Assembly: GCA_017410325.1 (NCBI GenBank)
Contig: JAFQRA010000038.1
Span: 1-64,000 of the forward strand
Source of the DNA: Clostridia bacterium
GTDB taxonomy: Bacteria > Bacillota > Clostridia > Oscillospirales > Acutalibacteraceae
Reading direction: 5' to 3'
Length of the DNA: 64,000 nt
Both the position numbers and the translations under genes were made by a program. Each line of letters opens with the position of its first letter. Within the stretch, counting starts at the first letter, position 1. This document shows, piece by piece, positions 44,597 to 53,024 of the stretch. The notes beneath the pieces were generated by a model that worked only from the letters and a program-made list of their open reading frames with translations, was not told the origin of the DNA and did no database searches.

Positions 44597-45531
44597 TGAA
44601 AATAAGCTCTCTTTTGCTGTGCCTTTGCCTCGTTTTCGGTCTGGCGGCTTGCGGTGATGGCGTTGAGCAAAAGGAAGAAAGCCAAAAACTGAAAATAGTG
44701 TGCACGCTGTTTCCGCAGTATGATTTTACCCGTCAGCTTGTCGGAGATAAGGCGGAGGTTACACTGCTTCTCACTCCGGGCACGGACAGCCACAGCTACG
44801 ACCCGAGCCCTGTTGATATGGTTAAAATCAACGGGAGCGACCTGTTTATCTACACGGGTCCGCTTATGGAGGGCTGGGCGGCAGAGGTTGTCGGCACGCT
44901 TAACGAAAGCGTTGCCGTTTTAAGCTTGGCGGAAGGCAAAAGGCTCAAGGAGAATACGGACGTTTATTCAAGCCATGTTGAAGAAGACCACGACCATTCG
45001 GCTGACCCGCATATCTGGACTTCACCCGTAAATGCAATGCTTATCGTGCAGGAAATCTGCGATAAAATCTGCGAAGCGGACCCCGAAAACGCGGCGTTTT
45101 ACAGAGGTAACGAGGAGGAATATCTCAACAAGCTGGAAGAGCTCGACAGCGCGATACGTGCCGTTACCGACAAGGCGGAAAACAAAACGGTTGTTATGTG
45201 CGACCGCTTTGCTCTTATCTATTTTTGCGAGGAGTACTCGCTTGATTATATTGCCGCCTTTGATGCGTGTACTTCCAATACAGAGCCGAGCCCTGCCGTT
45301 ATAGTTGAAATAACGAAAACCGTGCAAAACAAAAATATTCCCGCTGTTTTCTGTGCGGAGCTTTCCAACCGCAAGGTTGCTCAAGCCGTTTCGGCGCAGA
45401 CGGGGGCGCAGGTGCTTGAGCTTCATTCCTGCCACAACCTTTCAGCGGATGATTTCAATGCGGGCGAAACCTACCTTTCGCTTATGTACAAAAATGCAGA
45501 TAATCTGAAAATTGCTTTAGGTGTAAACTGA
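44596..45531 (+). CDS. Zinc/manganese ABC transporter substrate-binding lipoprotein (ZnuA-like)
   Basis: A protein of 311 residues from ATG 44596; earlier in-frame starts (44575, 44584) lie inside the regulator gene and would spoil the signal peptide. The lipobox FGLAAC puts the lipidated cysteine at residue 19. KIVCTLFPQYDFTRQLVGDK, LLTPGTDSHSYDPSP and a His/Asp-rich loop (HVEEDHDHSADPHIW, about residues 117-131) are typical of zinc-binding cluster A-I proteins. It overlaps the ATPase gene start by one base. It would hand zinc to a membrane permease, which is not next to it. Confidence 0.9.
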   Translation: MKISSLLLCLCLVFGLAACGDGVEQKEESQKLKIVCTLFPQYDFTRQLVGDKAEVTLLLTPGTDSHSYDPSPVDMVKINGSDLFIYTGPLMEGWAAEVVGTLNESVAVLSLAEGKRLKENTDVYSSHVEEDHDHSADPHIWTSPVNAMLIVQEICDKICEADPENAAFYRGNEEEYLNKLEELDSAIRAVTDKAENKTVVMCDRFALIYFCEEYSLDYIAAFDACTSNTEPSPAVIVEITKTVQNKNIPAVFCAELSNRKVAQAVSAQTGAQVLELHSCHNLSADDFNAGETYLSLMYKNADNLKIALGVN

Positions 45532-46226
45532 TGGAAAAAATTGTTGAAGTAAAAAACTTAACAATGAGCTACGAGCGAATGGAGGTGCTCAAAGATGTCA
45601 GCTTTTCGCTCGGGCAGGGCGAGTGGCTGAGCATTGTCGGCGAAAACGGCTCGGGCAAAACCACTCTGCTTAAAGGCATTGCAGGTCTGCTTCCGCTCAA
45701 AGAAGGAAGTGTCAGCTTCGGCGGCGGTGTCACGAGAAAAACCGTGGGCTATCTGCCGCAGCAGACGGCCGTTCAGCGCGATTTTCCCGCTTGTGTTCAC
45801 GAGGTTGTGCTTTCGGGCTGTACGGGCAGTATGTTCGGCTTTCACACCCGTGCGGACAAGCGCCGTGCACACGAGGCAATACACGAGCTCGGCATTGAGG
45901 AAATCCACCACAGACCGTACTGCGATTTGTCGGGCGGTCAGCAGCAGCGAGTGCTGCTTGCCCGTGCACTTTGTGCAACTCAAAAGCTCTTGCTTTTAGA
46001 TGAGCCCGTAACGGGTCTTGACCCGCTTGTTTCAGCGGAAATGTACGCTTCAATCCACGCTCTCAACAAGAAAAGGGGAGTGGCGGTAATAATGGTTTCG
46101 CACGATATTGCAGGTGCGGTAAAATATTCGGATAAAATTCTTCACATCGGCAGCTCCGTGGAATTCTTCGGCACAACCGAGGAATATCTTGAAAGTGAGC
46201 TGGGCAGACGCTTTGCAGGAAAATAA
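45531..46226 (+). CDS. Zinc/manganese ABC transporter ATP-binding protein (ZnuC-like)
   Basis: A protein of 231 residues with Walker A GENGSGKTTLLKG, the Q-loop GYLPQQTAVQRDFPACVHEV, the ABC signature LSGGQQQRVLLARAL, Walker B LLLDEPVTGLDP and a switch histidine in MVSHDI. The closest set is the zinc/manganese transporter ATPases. Its start overlaps the binding-protein stop. The expected permease (ZnuB) is missing: the next gene is a MATE exporter 21 bases downstream. Confidence 0.9.
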   Translation: MEKIVEVKNLTMSYERMEVLKDVSFSLGQGEWLSIVGENGSGKTTLLKGIAGLLPLKEGSVSFGGGVTRKTVGYLPQQTAVQRDFPACVHEVVLSGCTGSMFGFHTRADKRRAHEAIHELGIEEIHHRPYCDLSGGQQQRVLLARALCATQKLLLLDEPVTGLDPLVSAEMYASIHALNKKRGVAVIMVSHDIAGAVKYSDKILHIGSSVEFFGTTEEYLESELGRRFAGK

Positions 46227-46247
46227 GGTGGAAGGTGGTGAGCATAA

Positions 46248-47606
46248 GTGGCAAAGGAAATTATAGCGGATTACACAAGCGGTAAAATCGGCAGTCAGCT
46301 TCTGCGCTTTTCCGTGCCGTTTATGCTTTCCAACGGTCTGCAGGTGCTTTATTCGCTTGTGGATATGATAGTTGTCGGCAAGTACGTCGGCAGTCCCGGC
46401 CTTTCCGCCGTTTCAACCGCAAGCCAGATTTTTACGTTTATGACTATGCTTGCCCTGGGCTTTTCAAACAGCGGTCAGATGCTCATAGCGCAGTATATCG
46501 GCAAAGGTGAGCGTGAAAAAATCGGCTCGGTTGTGTCAACGCTTTTTATAATTATCACTGCCTTTTCTGCGGTGATGAGCGTAGTTGGCCTCATCTTCGG
46601 CAGAAGTGTTTTAACGCTTCTGAATACGCCTGATGAAGCGTTTGAATACGCTATGGATTACACGGTGGTTTGCAGTATAGGCATATTTTTCTCCTACGGC
46701 TACAATATGGTTTCCGCAATTTTTCGTGGAATGGGCGACAGCAAGCACCCCTTTGTTTTTATACTTATTGCTTCCGCCATCAATATTGTGCTTGACATTT
46801 ATTTTATAAAGTATCTCGGCTGGGCAACCATGGGCGCAGCGCTTGCTACAATTATCGGTCAGGCGTTTTCTTTTGTTGCGGCGGTAATTTTCCTTATTGT
46901 CCGCCGTGACACTCTCGGCTTTGAGGTCAGTAAGGAAACCTTAAAGCCCGACAAAACAAGCGCAAGACTGCTCGTCAAGCTCGGCATACCCTACGCTTCG
47001 CAGTCCTGTGCGGTAAACCTTTCAATGATGTTTGTAAACAGCCTTGTAAACGATGTCAGCGTTGCGGCCTCCGCAGTATTCGGTGTCGGCGTAAAGGTTG
47101 ACGACATCGTAAACAAAATTACTCAAGGCATAGCCTTCGCTTCTTCAACTATGTGTGCGCAGAATATTGCCGCGGGCAACAAAAAGCGCACGGTTAAAAT
47201 CTCGCTGACAACGGGCGCTTATTGCGCAATTTTCTATGCGATTTTTGCCCTGTTTTTAGTGCTTTTCCACGAGCCGATTTACGGCGTTTTCACCGATGAC
47301 CCTGCCGTAATTGAGCTTTCCTCCGTCTTTGTTTCCGCAATATTGTGGAGCTTCCCTGCAATGACGCTTATGCGCACGGGCTTCGGCTTCCTGCGTGGCT
47401 TGGGCAACGCAAAAATAACGCTTGCCTTTGGCCTTACGGATGCACTGGTGCTTCGTGTGGGCTTAAGCTACCTGTTCGGCATAGTGATGAATATGGGGCT
47501 TTACGGATTTTTCCTCGGCTACGGTCTTGCCGCCTTCGGCACGGGAATACCTGCCTGCCTGTATTTGTTCTTCGGCAAGTGGGAGAATTACAAACTGATA
47601 AAATAA
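46248..47606 (+). CDS. MATE family efflux transporter
   Basis: A protein of 452 residues with a GTG start preceded by GAAGGTGG. It has twelve predicted membrane helices in two related halves, with GSQLLRFSVPFMLSNGLQVL, VDMIVVGKYVGSPGLSAVST and MVSAIFRGMGDSKHPFVF typical of NorM/DinF-type MATE proteins. MATE transporters export drugs or metabolites with Na+ or H+. Its closeness to the zinc ABC genes suggests co-transcription, but the zinc connection is not established. A bidirectional terminator follows. Confidence 0.9.
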   Translation: MAKEIIADYTSGKIGSQLLRFSVPFMLSNGLQVLYSLVDMIVVGKYVGSPGLSAVSTASQIFTFMTMLALGFSNSGQMLIAQYIGKGEREKIGSVVSTLFIIITAFSAVMSVVGLIFGRSVLTLLNTPDEAFEYAMDYTVVCSIGIFFSYGYNMVSAIFRGMGDSKHPFVFILIASAINIVLDIYFIKYLGWATMGAALATIIGQAFSFVAAVIFLIVRRDTLGFEVSKETLKPDKTSARLLVKLGIPYASQSCAVNLSMMFVNSLVNDVSVAASAVFGVGVKVDDIVNKITQGIAFASSTMCAQNIAAGNKKRTVKISLTTGAYCAIFYAIFALFLVLFHEPIYGVFTDDPAVIELSSVFVSAILWSFPAMTLMRTGFGFLRGLGNAKITLAFGLTDALVLRVGLSYLFGIVMNMGLYGFFLGYGLAAFGTGIPACLYLFFGKWENYKLIK

Positions 47607-47611
47607 TAAAT

Positions 47612-47656
47612 ACGAAAAAACAGCGTATCTGCACAAAAAACAGATACGCTGTAATT
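47612..47656. terminator. Bidirectional intrinsic terminator
   Basis: ACAGCGTATCTG (47620-47631) pairs perfectly with CAGATACGCTGT (47641-47652). A-run on the left and AATTGTTT on the right let it end the MATE operon and, on the minus strand with a TTTTTT run, the YbjQ-family pair. Confidence 0.8.
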
Positions 47657-47673
47657 GTTTGAGTAACAAAAAT

Positions 47674-48000
47674 TTACTTGTTGATAAACTTAACGGCGGT
47701 GCCGTATACGATAACCTCTGCTGCGCCCTGCATAACAGCAGAAGAAGCATAGCGGATATTCACAACGGCATCTGCGCCCAGCTCTTCAGCTTCGGCAACC
47801 ATTCTTTTTGTGGCAAGTGCCCGTGCTTCGTTCATCATTTCGTTATAGGCTTTAAGTTCGCCGCCTACCAGAGTTTTAAAGCTCTGTGTGATATCTTTGC
47901 CGATATTCTTGGACTGAATTGTGCTGCCCTTTACAAGGGAGAGAGTCTCCAGCTCTTTACCGCTGATATAATCAGTATTTACTAATATCATCTTCTTCAC
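47674..48000 (-). CDS. YbjQ/UPF0145 family protein
   Basis: A protein of 108 residues; the native start may be the second Met three codons in. ILVNTDYISGKELETLSLVK, then SFKTLVGGELKAYNEMMNEA and EAEELGADAVVNIRYASSAV match the YbjQ (UPF0145, heavy-metal-binding-like) family, which forms pentameric rings of unknown function. It overlaps the upstream small membrane protein gene by 29 bases, so the pair is co-translated. Confidence 0.85.
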   Translation of the reverse strand: MKKMILVNTDYISGKELETLSLVKGSTIQSKNIGKDITQSFKTLVGGELKAYNEMMNEARALATKRMVAEAEELGADAVVNIRYASSAVMQGAAEVIVYGTAVKFINK

Positions 48001-48205
48001 CTTTCTTTATCTCGTTTATTCTTTCTATGCAAACCTTGACCATTACTGCCGAAAGCACAACGGGGAATATGCCGAAAGCGTATTTCCAGATACCGTCAAG
48101 CAGCGAAATTAAAAAGCCAAAGTAAACAACGTAATAAAGTATCACCAGTACGGATATTACAACAGGCGCAATCATTTTCCTTCGATGATTTTTCAACTTT
48201 ATCAC
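47972..48205 (-). CDS. Small two-helix membrane protein
   Basis: A protein of 77 residues: basic start MIKLKNHRRKM, two membrane helices (APVVISVLVILYYVVYFGFL and YAFGIFPVVLSAVMVKVCIE) and an acidic tail. No family recognised. Its coding end overlaps the YbjQ-family start, so it is probably a membrane partner or a co-expressed unknown. Confidence 0.6.
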   Translation of the reverse strand: MIKLKNHRRKMIAPVVISVLVILYYVVYFGFLISLLDGIWKYAFGIFPVVLSAVMVKVCIERINEIKKGEEDDISKY

Positions 48206-48362
48206 CCCGTCAGATTCTTATCTTTGAAATAATTATATCACACTTATTATATAATTACAATCGGGTAAGAGTGGTTCTGAAAATAATTGGTGATAATAGT
48301 AACAGATAACAAATATGAGATAACTGATATTTTTTATTCTTGAAAAATTTTTTAAAAATCTC

Positions 48363-48391
48363 TTGACATTTGGAATTTAAATGGATATAAT
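48363..48391 (+). promoter_or_regulatory. Promoter of tRNA-Gln
   Basis: TTGACA (48363-48368), 17-bp spacer, TATAAT (48386-48391). Transcription would start near 48398, six bases before the mature tRNA. Confidence 0.9.
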
Positions 48392-48403
48392 ATACTTCGT
48401 CGT

Positions 48404-48477
48404 TGGGGAATAGTGTAACGGTAGCACGACAGACTCTGACTCTGTTTGTTGGGGTTCGAATCCCTATTCCCCAGCCA
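48404..48477 (+). tRNA. tRNA-Gln (anticodon CUG)
   Basis: The acceptor TGGGGAA pairs with TTCCCCA, followed by G and encoded CCA (48475-48477). The anticodon arm CAGACTCTGACTCTG reads CUG, and the T-arm is GGGGTTCGAATCCCT. Bacterial tRNA-Gln typically starts with U at position 1, as here. Confidence 0.95.
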
Positions 48478-48478
48478 A

Positions 48479-48513
48479 AAAAGACAAGTTTCGACAGAAA
48501 CTTGTCTTTTTTT
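48479..48513 (+). terminator. Intrinsic terminator of tRNA-Gln
   Basis: GACAAGTTTC and GAAACTTGTC form a 10-bp stem with a GACA loop, followed by a run of seven or more Ts. Confidence 0.9.
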
Positions 48514-48517
48514 ATCC

Positions 48518-48635
48518 ATTGCGAAAGCAATGGCATATCATCGCCGTCAGGCGCATATCATCACACGTAGTGTGCATATCATCACCGTAGGCTGTATACC
48601 TGCTTTCGCAATGATGATATACAATGCTTCGCATT
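48518..48635. repeat. Hairpin-ladder repeat with GCATATCATC spacers
   Basis: A conserved GCATATCATC (or its reverse-oriented ATGATATAC) separates a string of different mini-palindromes: ATTGC-GAAA-GCAAT, GCC-GTCA-GGC, ACAC-GTA-GTGT, and finally AATGC-TTC-GCATT. The palindromes differ in sequence but each can fold. The whole element fills the gap between the tRNA-Gln terminator and the TfoX-like gene. It is not a CRISPR: spacers and repeats are too short. Confidence 0.6.
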
Positions 48636-48695
48636 GATTTTGGCGAGACTTTATAGTATAATCATCCCGACAATACGAATTTACGCAGGTGTAAT

Positions 48696-49025
48696 ATGGC
48701 TTCAAGTAAAGAATATCTGAATTTTATTATAGAACAGTTATCCGAATTGGAAGAAATCACATACAGAGCGATGATGGGCGAATATATCATCTACTATCGT
48801 GGAAAACTCGTTGGCGGTATATATGATGACAGATTGCTTGTGAAGCCTGTTAAAGCTGCGGTTTCTCTTATGCCGAACGCAACATTTGAACTGCCTTATG
48901 AGGGTGCAAAAGAAATGCTGTTGGTTGACGATGTTGACAACAGAGATTTCCTTGCAGAGCTTTTCAACGCTATGTATGATGAACTTCCGTTACCGAAGAA
49001 AAAAGATAGACAAATAAGAATTTAG
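48696..49025 (+). CDS. TfoX/Sxy N-terminal-domain protein
   Basis: A protein of 109 residues: YLNFIIEQLSELEEITYRAM, MGEYIIYYRGKLVGGIYDDR and LLVKPVKAA match the TfoX N-terminal domain, which is found alone in many Firmicutes without the C-terminal half. TfoX regulates competence in Haemophilus and Vibrio, but the function of the stand-alone form in Clostridia is unknown. It is followed after 13 bases by a CPBP protease gene, so the two may be co-transcribed. Confidence 0.8.
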   Translation: MASSKEYLNFIIEQLSELEEITYRAMMGEYIIYYRGKLVGGIYDDRLLVKPVKAAVSLMPNATFELPYEGAKEMLLVDDVDNRDFLAELFNAMYDELPLPKKKDRQIRI

Positions 49026-49038
49026 AGGCGCAAATAAT

Positions 49039-49782
49039 ATGCAAAATAATAAATTTAAAAGAGAATTAGTTTTTTCTGTTATTTCGATATCTGTATATTT
49101 TGCATTGCTTAATTTGGCAAACAAGTTATCTTCTGCAATTAACACACCTAACAGTATAAATGCATTAGTGGTAATTGTATTTTTTGTGGCAGTAATTGTT
49201 TATCTGAAAAAGAAAAAGCTTCTGTCATATTATGGTATTAACAGTCTGAAAGAGCTTGATTACAAAAATCTGCTTTTTTGTGCACCTATGATTGTAGTTG
49301 CATCAGTCAATCTGAGATACGGAATAAATATTGATAATTCATGGGAACAAGTTATTTTTATCACACTAAAGATGTTGGGCGTAGGCTTTGCTGAGGAAAT
49401 ATTATTCCGCAGTTTTCTAATGAAAGCAATAATGAATAAAAGTACAACAGCAGCAGTTATAGTTTCAAGCACAGTTTTCGGAATGATACATATCTTTAAC
49501 TTGCTTTATGGTGCGGATACAACAGCGACACTGGCACAGGTTGTTTTTGCAACTGCTTTGGGTTTAATGTTCTCAATGTTCTTTTTCAAAACGAACAATA
49601 TTGTACCTTGTGTGATATGTCATAGCATTATAAATATGACTAACATGTTTTTACCAAATGATTTATCAAATAAGCAGTTATATACAGGCTGGATTATTAT
49701 TATAATACCATCGGTTTTCTATGCCTTTTATTTATATAAAACAGAAAAAGCTTTGGTTAAAAAGAATTATGTAAAATCTTAA
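49039..49782 (+). CDS. CPBP family intramembrane metalloprotease
   Basis: A protein of 247 residues with about seven or eight membrane helices. The three family motifs are present: EEILFRSFLM (about residues 115-124), FGMIHIFN and CHSIIN, providing the Glu, His and His residues of the intramembrane active site. CPBP proteins process prenylated or bacteriocin-related proteins, or act in immunity. The gene is AT-richer than its neighbours. No target is evident. Confidence 0.87.
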   Translation: MQNNKFKRELVFSVISISVYFALLNLANKLSSAINTPNSINALVVIVFFVAVIVYLKKKKLLSYYGINSLKELDYKNLLFCAPMIVVASVNLRYGINIDNSWEQVIFITLKMLGVGFAEEILFRSFLMKAIMNKSTTAAVIVSSTVFGMIHIFNLLYGADTTATLAQVVFATALGLMFSMFFFKTNNIVPCVICHSIINMTNMFLPNDLSNKQLYTGWIIIIIPSVFYAFYLYKTEKALVKKNYVKS

Positions 49783-49808
49783 CAAATTCCAATATATCTA
49801 ACTGTTAG

Positions 49809-50093
49809 CAACAGCTCATTAATGAATTTAATGATTTACATATTGAAGGAATGCCGAAGGTTGAAAAACTTAATGCACTTGTCGGCGGATACATCAACCT
49901 TGAATACCGCCTTCCTAACGGAAAAACTGTAAAATTCCTTGATGATAACGCCACATATCTCGGCAATCAGCTTGAATGTGAATTTGGCGGTGACAGATGC
50001 TTCGGAATTGCCGCCAATATGGATTTTCTGCTTGTTTGCACTTATGAAGAAAACGGCGAAAATCCTGAGTTGGTCATATACAAAAAGAGATAG
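49809..50093 (+). pseudogene. Hypothetical protein fragment without a start
   Basis: An open frame reads QQLINEFNDLHIEGMPKVEK, LNALVGGYINLEYRLPNGKT and ends ENPELVIYKKR. The first possible start (ATG 49851) lies 14 codons in and lacks a ribosome binding site, and the upstream residues look genuinely coding, so the 5' end has probably been lost. I do not recognise the family. It may be a remnant of a mobile-element accessory gene. Confidence 0.4.
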
Positions 50094-50182
50094 TGCTATT
50101 TTTCTGCTAATAACCAAAATGAAACCGTGCGTTGTGCACGTCTTCCTTTTTCATTTAGTCTTCAAACTGCTGCCCGGAGGTA

Positions 50183-50551
50183 TTAGGCAAGCTTTCTGAA
50201 AAGATTCTTAAAGAGATTTCTCAGAAATGCGAAGAGGTTGAATTCAAATCTGTCGCGGCCTTCGTAGTCACGGTCAAACTCAACGATTTTTCCGTTTTCG
50301 GCGTTGATTGTGTAATCGTATTCAAGGTTGCCTTCGGCTCTGAATTCAATTTCATATTCGTATCTTCCGTCATCATAGTCGAGCTTTGCTTTGATGAATT
50401 TGACTTCGGATTCTTCATAGCCTGCATCCTTGAGGGCGATTGCCTTTGCCTCTTTTTCCGAAATCAGATTATCGGACGGTGCGGCAAACGCTGTTACCGA
50501 AAGAGAGAGCAGAACGAGAGCTGCAAGTAATAAAGCTGTAAGTTTTTTCAT
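50183..50551 (-). CDS. Secreted PepSY-domain protein
   Basis: A protein of 122 residues from ATG 50551, preceded by AAAGGAAATG. The signal peptide is KKLTALLLAALVLLSLSVTA (cleavage near AFA). The mature part has ISEKEAKAIALKDAGYEESE and YEYEIEFRAEGNLEYDYTIN, the PepSY fold thought to inhibit or bind extracellular peptidases. The C-terminus is a basic amphipathic helix (FLRNLFKNLFRKLA) that could touch the membrane. Confidence 0.85.
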   Translation of the reverse strand: MKKLTALLLAALVLLSLSVTAFAAPSDNLISEKEAKAIALKDAGYEESEVKFIKAKLDYDDGRYEYEIEFRAEGNLEYDYTINAENGKIVEFDRDYEGRDRFEFNLFAFLRNLFKNLFRKLA

Positions 50552-50779
50552 AAGATCATTTCCTTTCATTTTTAAATTTATCGGTTTGGTTTTTTGTTTT
50601 TGTTTTGTTAGCTGTCCTTGACTGTGACTTAATAATAACGGCAGAAAATTAAAGGAACATTAGAGAAATATATTTTTTTAAAAAATTTTATGTTTCTTAC
50701 TTTTCGCTGTTTCACTTGAATTTCTCTCGGATAACTGTTATTATTTTAATATATCAAAAACCGAAAGGAAGTAATATTT

Positions 50780-51763
50780 ATGTTAACAGCATTCTGGAAT
50801 TTCATTGCAGGCGTTGCCTCGTTCTTTATGCTCATTTACGGCATGCTTGTCGGCGTTAACGACGGCTCGGATACGGTTGAGAAATACAAGAACACAGTCG
50901 ACAGCGTTTCCGCTTACACGAACACGCTTGAAAGCGCACTTCCCCAGACAGACCTTTACGATATTATTCAGGGCCACTTTGATGCTCCTCTTGCTCAGGG
51001 CAAAACCGAGAAAAAGTGTATCGTTCTCGGCTACGACGGCTGCCGTGCAGACGCACTTGCGCTTATTGACAGCAGCTACAACAGCGCAATTGCCTACCTC
51101 AACGAAACAGGCGGCGAAACAAGCCTTGTTTACTGCGGCGGCGTAAACTACCCCGAAATCAATAAGCAGGATACTTCAACAGCCCCCGGCTGGTGCTCAA
51201 TCCTCACGGGTGAGTGGGCAAGCGTAACGGGCGTTACCGGCAACAGTATCCCTAAGCCCATCGAGTACAAAACCCTGTTCGTTTCTCTTGTTGAGGATGA
51301 AAAGGCTGAGTCTGCCGCTTTCTACGTTTCCTGGAACGGCCACTTCGTAAATGACGATTCTACATACGTGCTCGACAAGGCTTATATTGCCGAAAAGAAC
51401 CTCAACGTTAAATTATGCGATGCACCCGACGACAGAACAAATGCCGAGGGTGAAAACGGCACCTACGAAAACACGCTTGCCGACGTTCAGAGTGCAGACT
51501 GCTCGGATTTCATCTTCACAATCTTTGAGCACACCGACCACGCAGGCCACGGCACGGGCTTCGGCAACCACAACCCCGACTACGTCAGCGAGTTCAAAGC
51601 AGAGGAAACCGAAAGCTACAACATCATCAAGGCTATTGAGGCGCGTGAAACCTACGCTACAGAGGATTGGATGATTATTATTACCTCTGACCACGGCGGC
51701 TTCAACACCGGCCACGGCTCGCTCACAATTCAGGAGAGAATGGTGTTCGTTACGGTGAGATAA
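50780..51763 (+). CDS. Alkaline-phosphatase-superfamily phosphodiesterase/sulfatase-like protein
   Basis: A protein of 327 residues. A single N-terminal membrane helix (FIAGVASFFMLIYGMLVGVN) acts as a signal or anchor. CIVLGYDGCRAD supplies the first metal aspartate, STAPGWCSILTG the threonine nucleophile, EHTDHAGHG and TSDHGGFNTGHG the other metal ligands. This set is typical of nucleotide pyrophosphatase/phosphodiesterase-like members of the superfamily. The stop is 4 bases before the Gfo/Idh/MocA gene, so it heads a three-gene operon. The substrate is unknown. Confidence 0.78.
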   Translation: MLTAFWNFIAGVASFFMLIYGMLVGVNDGSDTVEKYKNTVDSVSAYTNTLESALPQTDLYDIIQGHFDAPLAQGKTEKKCIVLGYDGCRADALALIDSSYNSAIAYLNETGGETSLVYCGGVNYPEINKQDTSTAPGWCSILTGEWASVTGVTGNSIPKPIEYKTLFVSLVEDEKAESAAFYVSWNGHFVNDDSTYVLDKAYIAEKNLNVKLCDAPDDRTNAEGENGTYENTLADVQSADCSDFIFTIFEHTDHAGHGTGFGNHNPDYVSEFKAEETESYNIIKAIEARETYATEDWMIIITSDHGGFNTGHGSLTIQERMVFVTVR

Positions 51764-51767
51764 GGCT

Positions 51768-53009
51768 ATGAAAAAAATACGCATAGGAATTTTCGGCCTG
51801 GGCAGGGGAGGCTCGTTTTACGAGAGTATCACTGCCTGCGGCGGTGAGGTTGTTGCGCTGTGCGATAAGGACGAAAAAAAGCTCAGCGATGCAAAAGGAC
51901 ACTGCCCCGAAGCGGAATGCTTCACGGATTTTGAAGAATTCATCGCCTGCCCGATGGATGCCGTACTGCTTGCAAACTATTTTACACAGCACGCGGAATA
52001 CGCCGTGCGTTTCCTTGAAAAAAACATAAACGTGCTCAGCGAATGTACGTCCAACGTGACTATGGCGCAGGGTGTGTCGCTCGTGCGTGCCGCTGAAAAA
52101 AGCAAAGCAATTTATATGCTTGCGGAAAACTATCCGTTTATGAAGTTCAACCAGGAGATAAAGCGCGTTTGTGACGGCGGTACTCTCGGCAAAATTCTCT
52201 ACGCCGAGGGTGAATACAACCACCCCGTAGATTTTTACGACGGGGAAACCTGCCTTGCCCTGCACACAACTCAGGAGCATTGGCGCAATTACCTGCCCAG
52301 AACCTATTACATAACCCACTCGCTTGCACCGATTATGCACGCAACGGGCTCAAAGCCCGTAAGGGTTACGGCTATGCCCGTTTTCTCGCCCCTGCCCGAG
52401 GATTGCTGCTTCAGCCGCTACGTGGGCGATATAGCCGCAATTATAACCACGCTCAACGATGACGATTCCGTTTTCAAGCTTACGGGCTGTTCCGCCTTCG
52501 GTGCTCACGGCAATTCCTACAGGGTATGCGGCACCAACGGACAGATTGAAAACCTGCGCGGTATGGACGAAAAGGTTATGCTCCGCTACAATTCGTGGCA
52601 GATTCCCGAGGGTATGGAGGAAATCAACTGCTACGAGCCCGAGTGGCACAGCGAGGACGCCGAGGAGGCCGAAAACGCAGGCCACGGCGGCGGCGACTAC
52701 TTCGTTATAAAGAAGTTTTTCAACTGCATCCGCAACGGTGAAAAGCCCGATTTTGACGTTTACTTTGCCACCCGAATGGCGAGCGTTGCAATTCTCGGCC
52801 ACCGCTCGCTTATGGAAAAGGGTGTGCCCTACGATATACCCGATTTCAGCCGTGAAGAGGACAGGGCGAAGCACGAAAACGATACGCTCACACCCTTTGT
52901 CGGCAAAAACGGCGAAGCCCCGACGTATCCCTGCTGTTCACGGCCCGATTATGTTCCGACCGAGAAGCAGAGAGAAAACTTTAAAAAGCTTATTGAAAAG
53001 AACAACTAA
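51768..53009 (+). CDS. Gfo/Idh/MocA family oxidoreductase
   Basis: A protein of 413 residues. RIGIFGLGRGGSFYESITAC has the GxGxxG nucleotide loop. The usual EKP motif is replaced by NVLSECTSNVTMAQG, as in a subset of the family. The substrate domain has EGEYNHPVDFYDG and HWRNYLPRTYYITHSLAPIM with histidines seen in N-acetylhexosaminidase- or inositol-like members. It probably acts on a sugar or inositol with NAD(H). It is coupled to the phosphodiesterase upstream and the EamA transporter downstream. Confidence 0.85.
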   Translation: MKKIRIGIFGLGRGGSFYESITACGGEVVALCDKDEKKLSDAKGHCPEAECFTDFEEFIACPMDAVLLANYFTQHAEYAVRFLEKNINVLSECTSNVTMAQGVSLVRAAEKSKAIYMLAENYPFMKFNQEIKRVCDGGTLGKILYAEGEYNHPVDFYDGETCLALHTTQEHWRNYLPRTYYITHSLAPIMHATGSKPVRVTAMPVFSPLPEDCCFSRYVGDIAAIITTLNDDDSVFKLTGCSAFGAHGNSYRVCGTNGQIENLRGMDEKVMLRYNSWQIPEGMEEINCYEPEWHSEDAEEAENAGHGGGDYFVIKKFFNCIRNGEKPDFDVYFATRMASVAILGHRSLMEKGVPYDIPDFSREEDRAKHENDTLTPFVGKNGEAPTYPCCSRPDYVPTEKQRENFKKLIEKNN

Positions 53010-53024
53010 AGAAGGAATTAAAAT

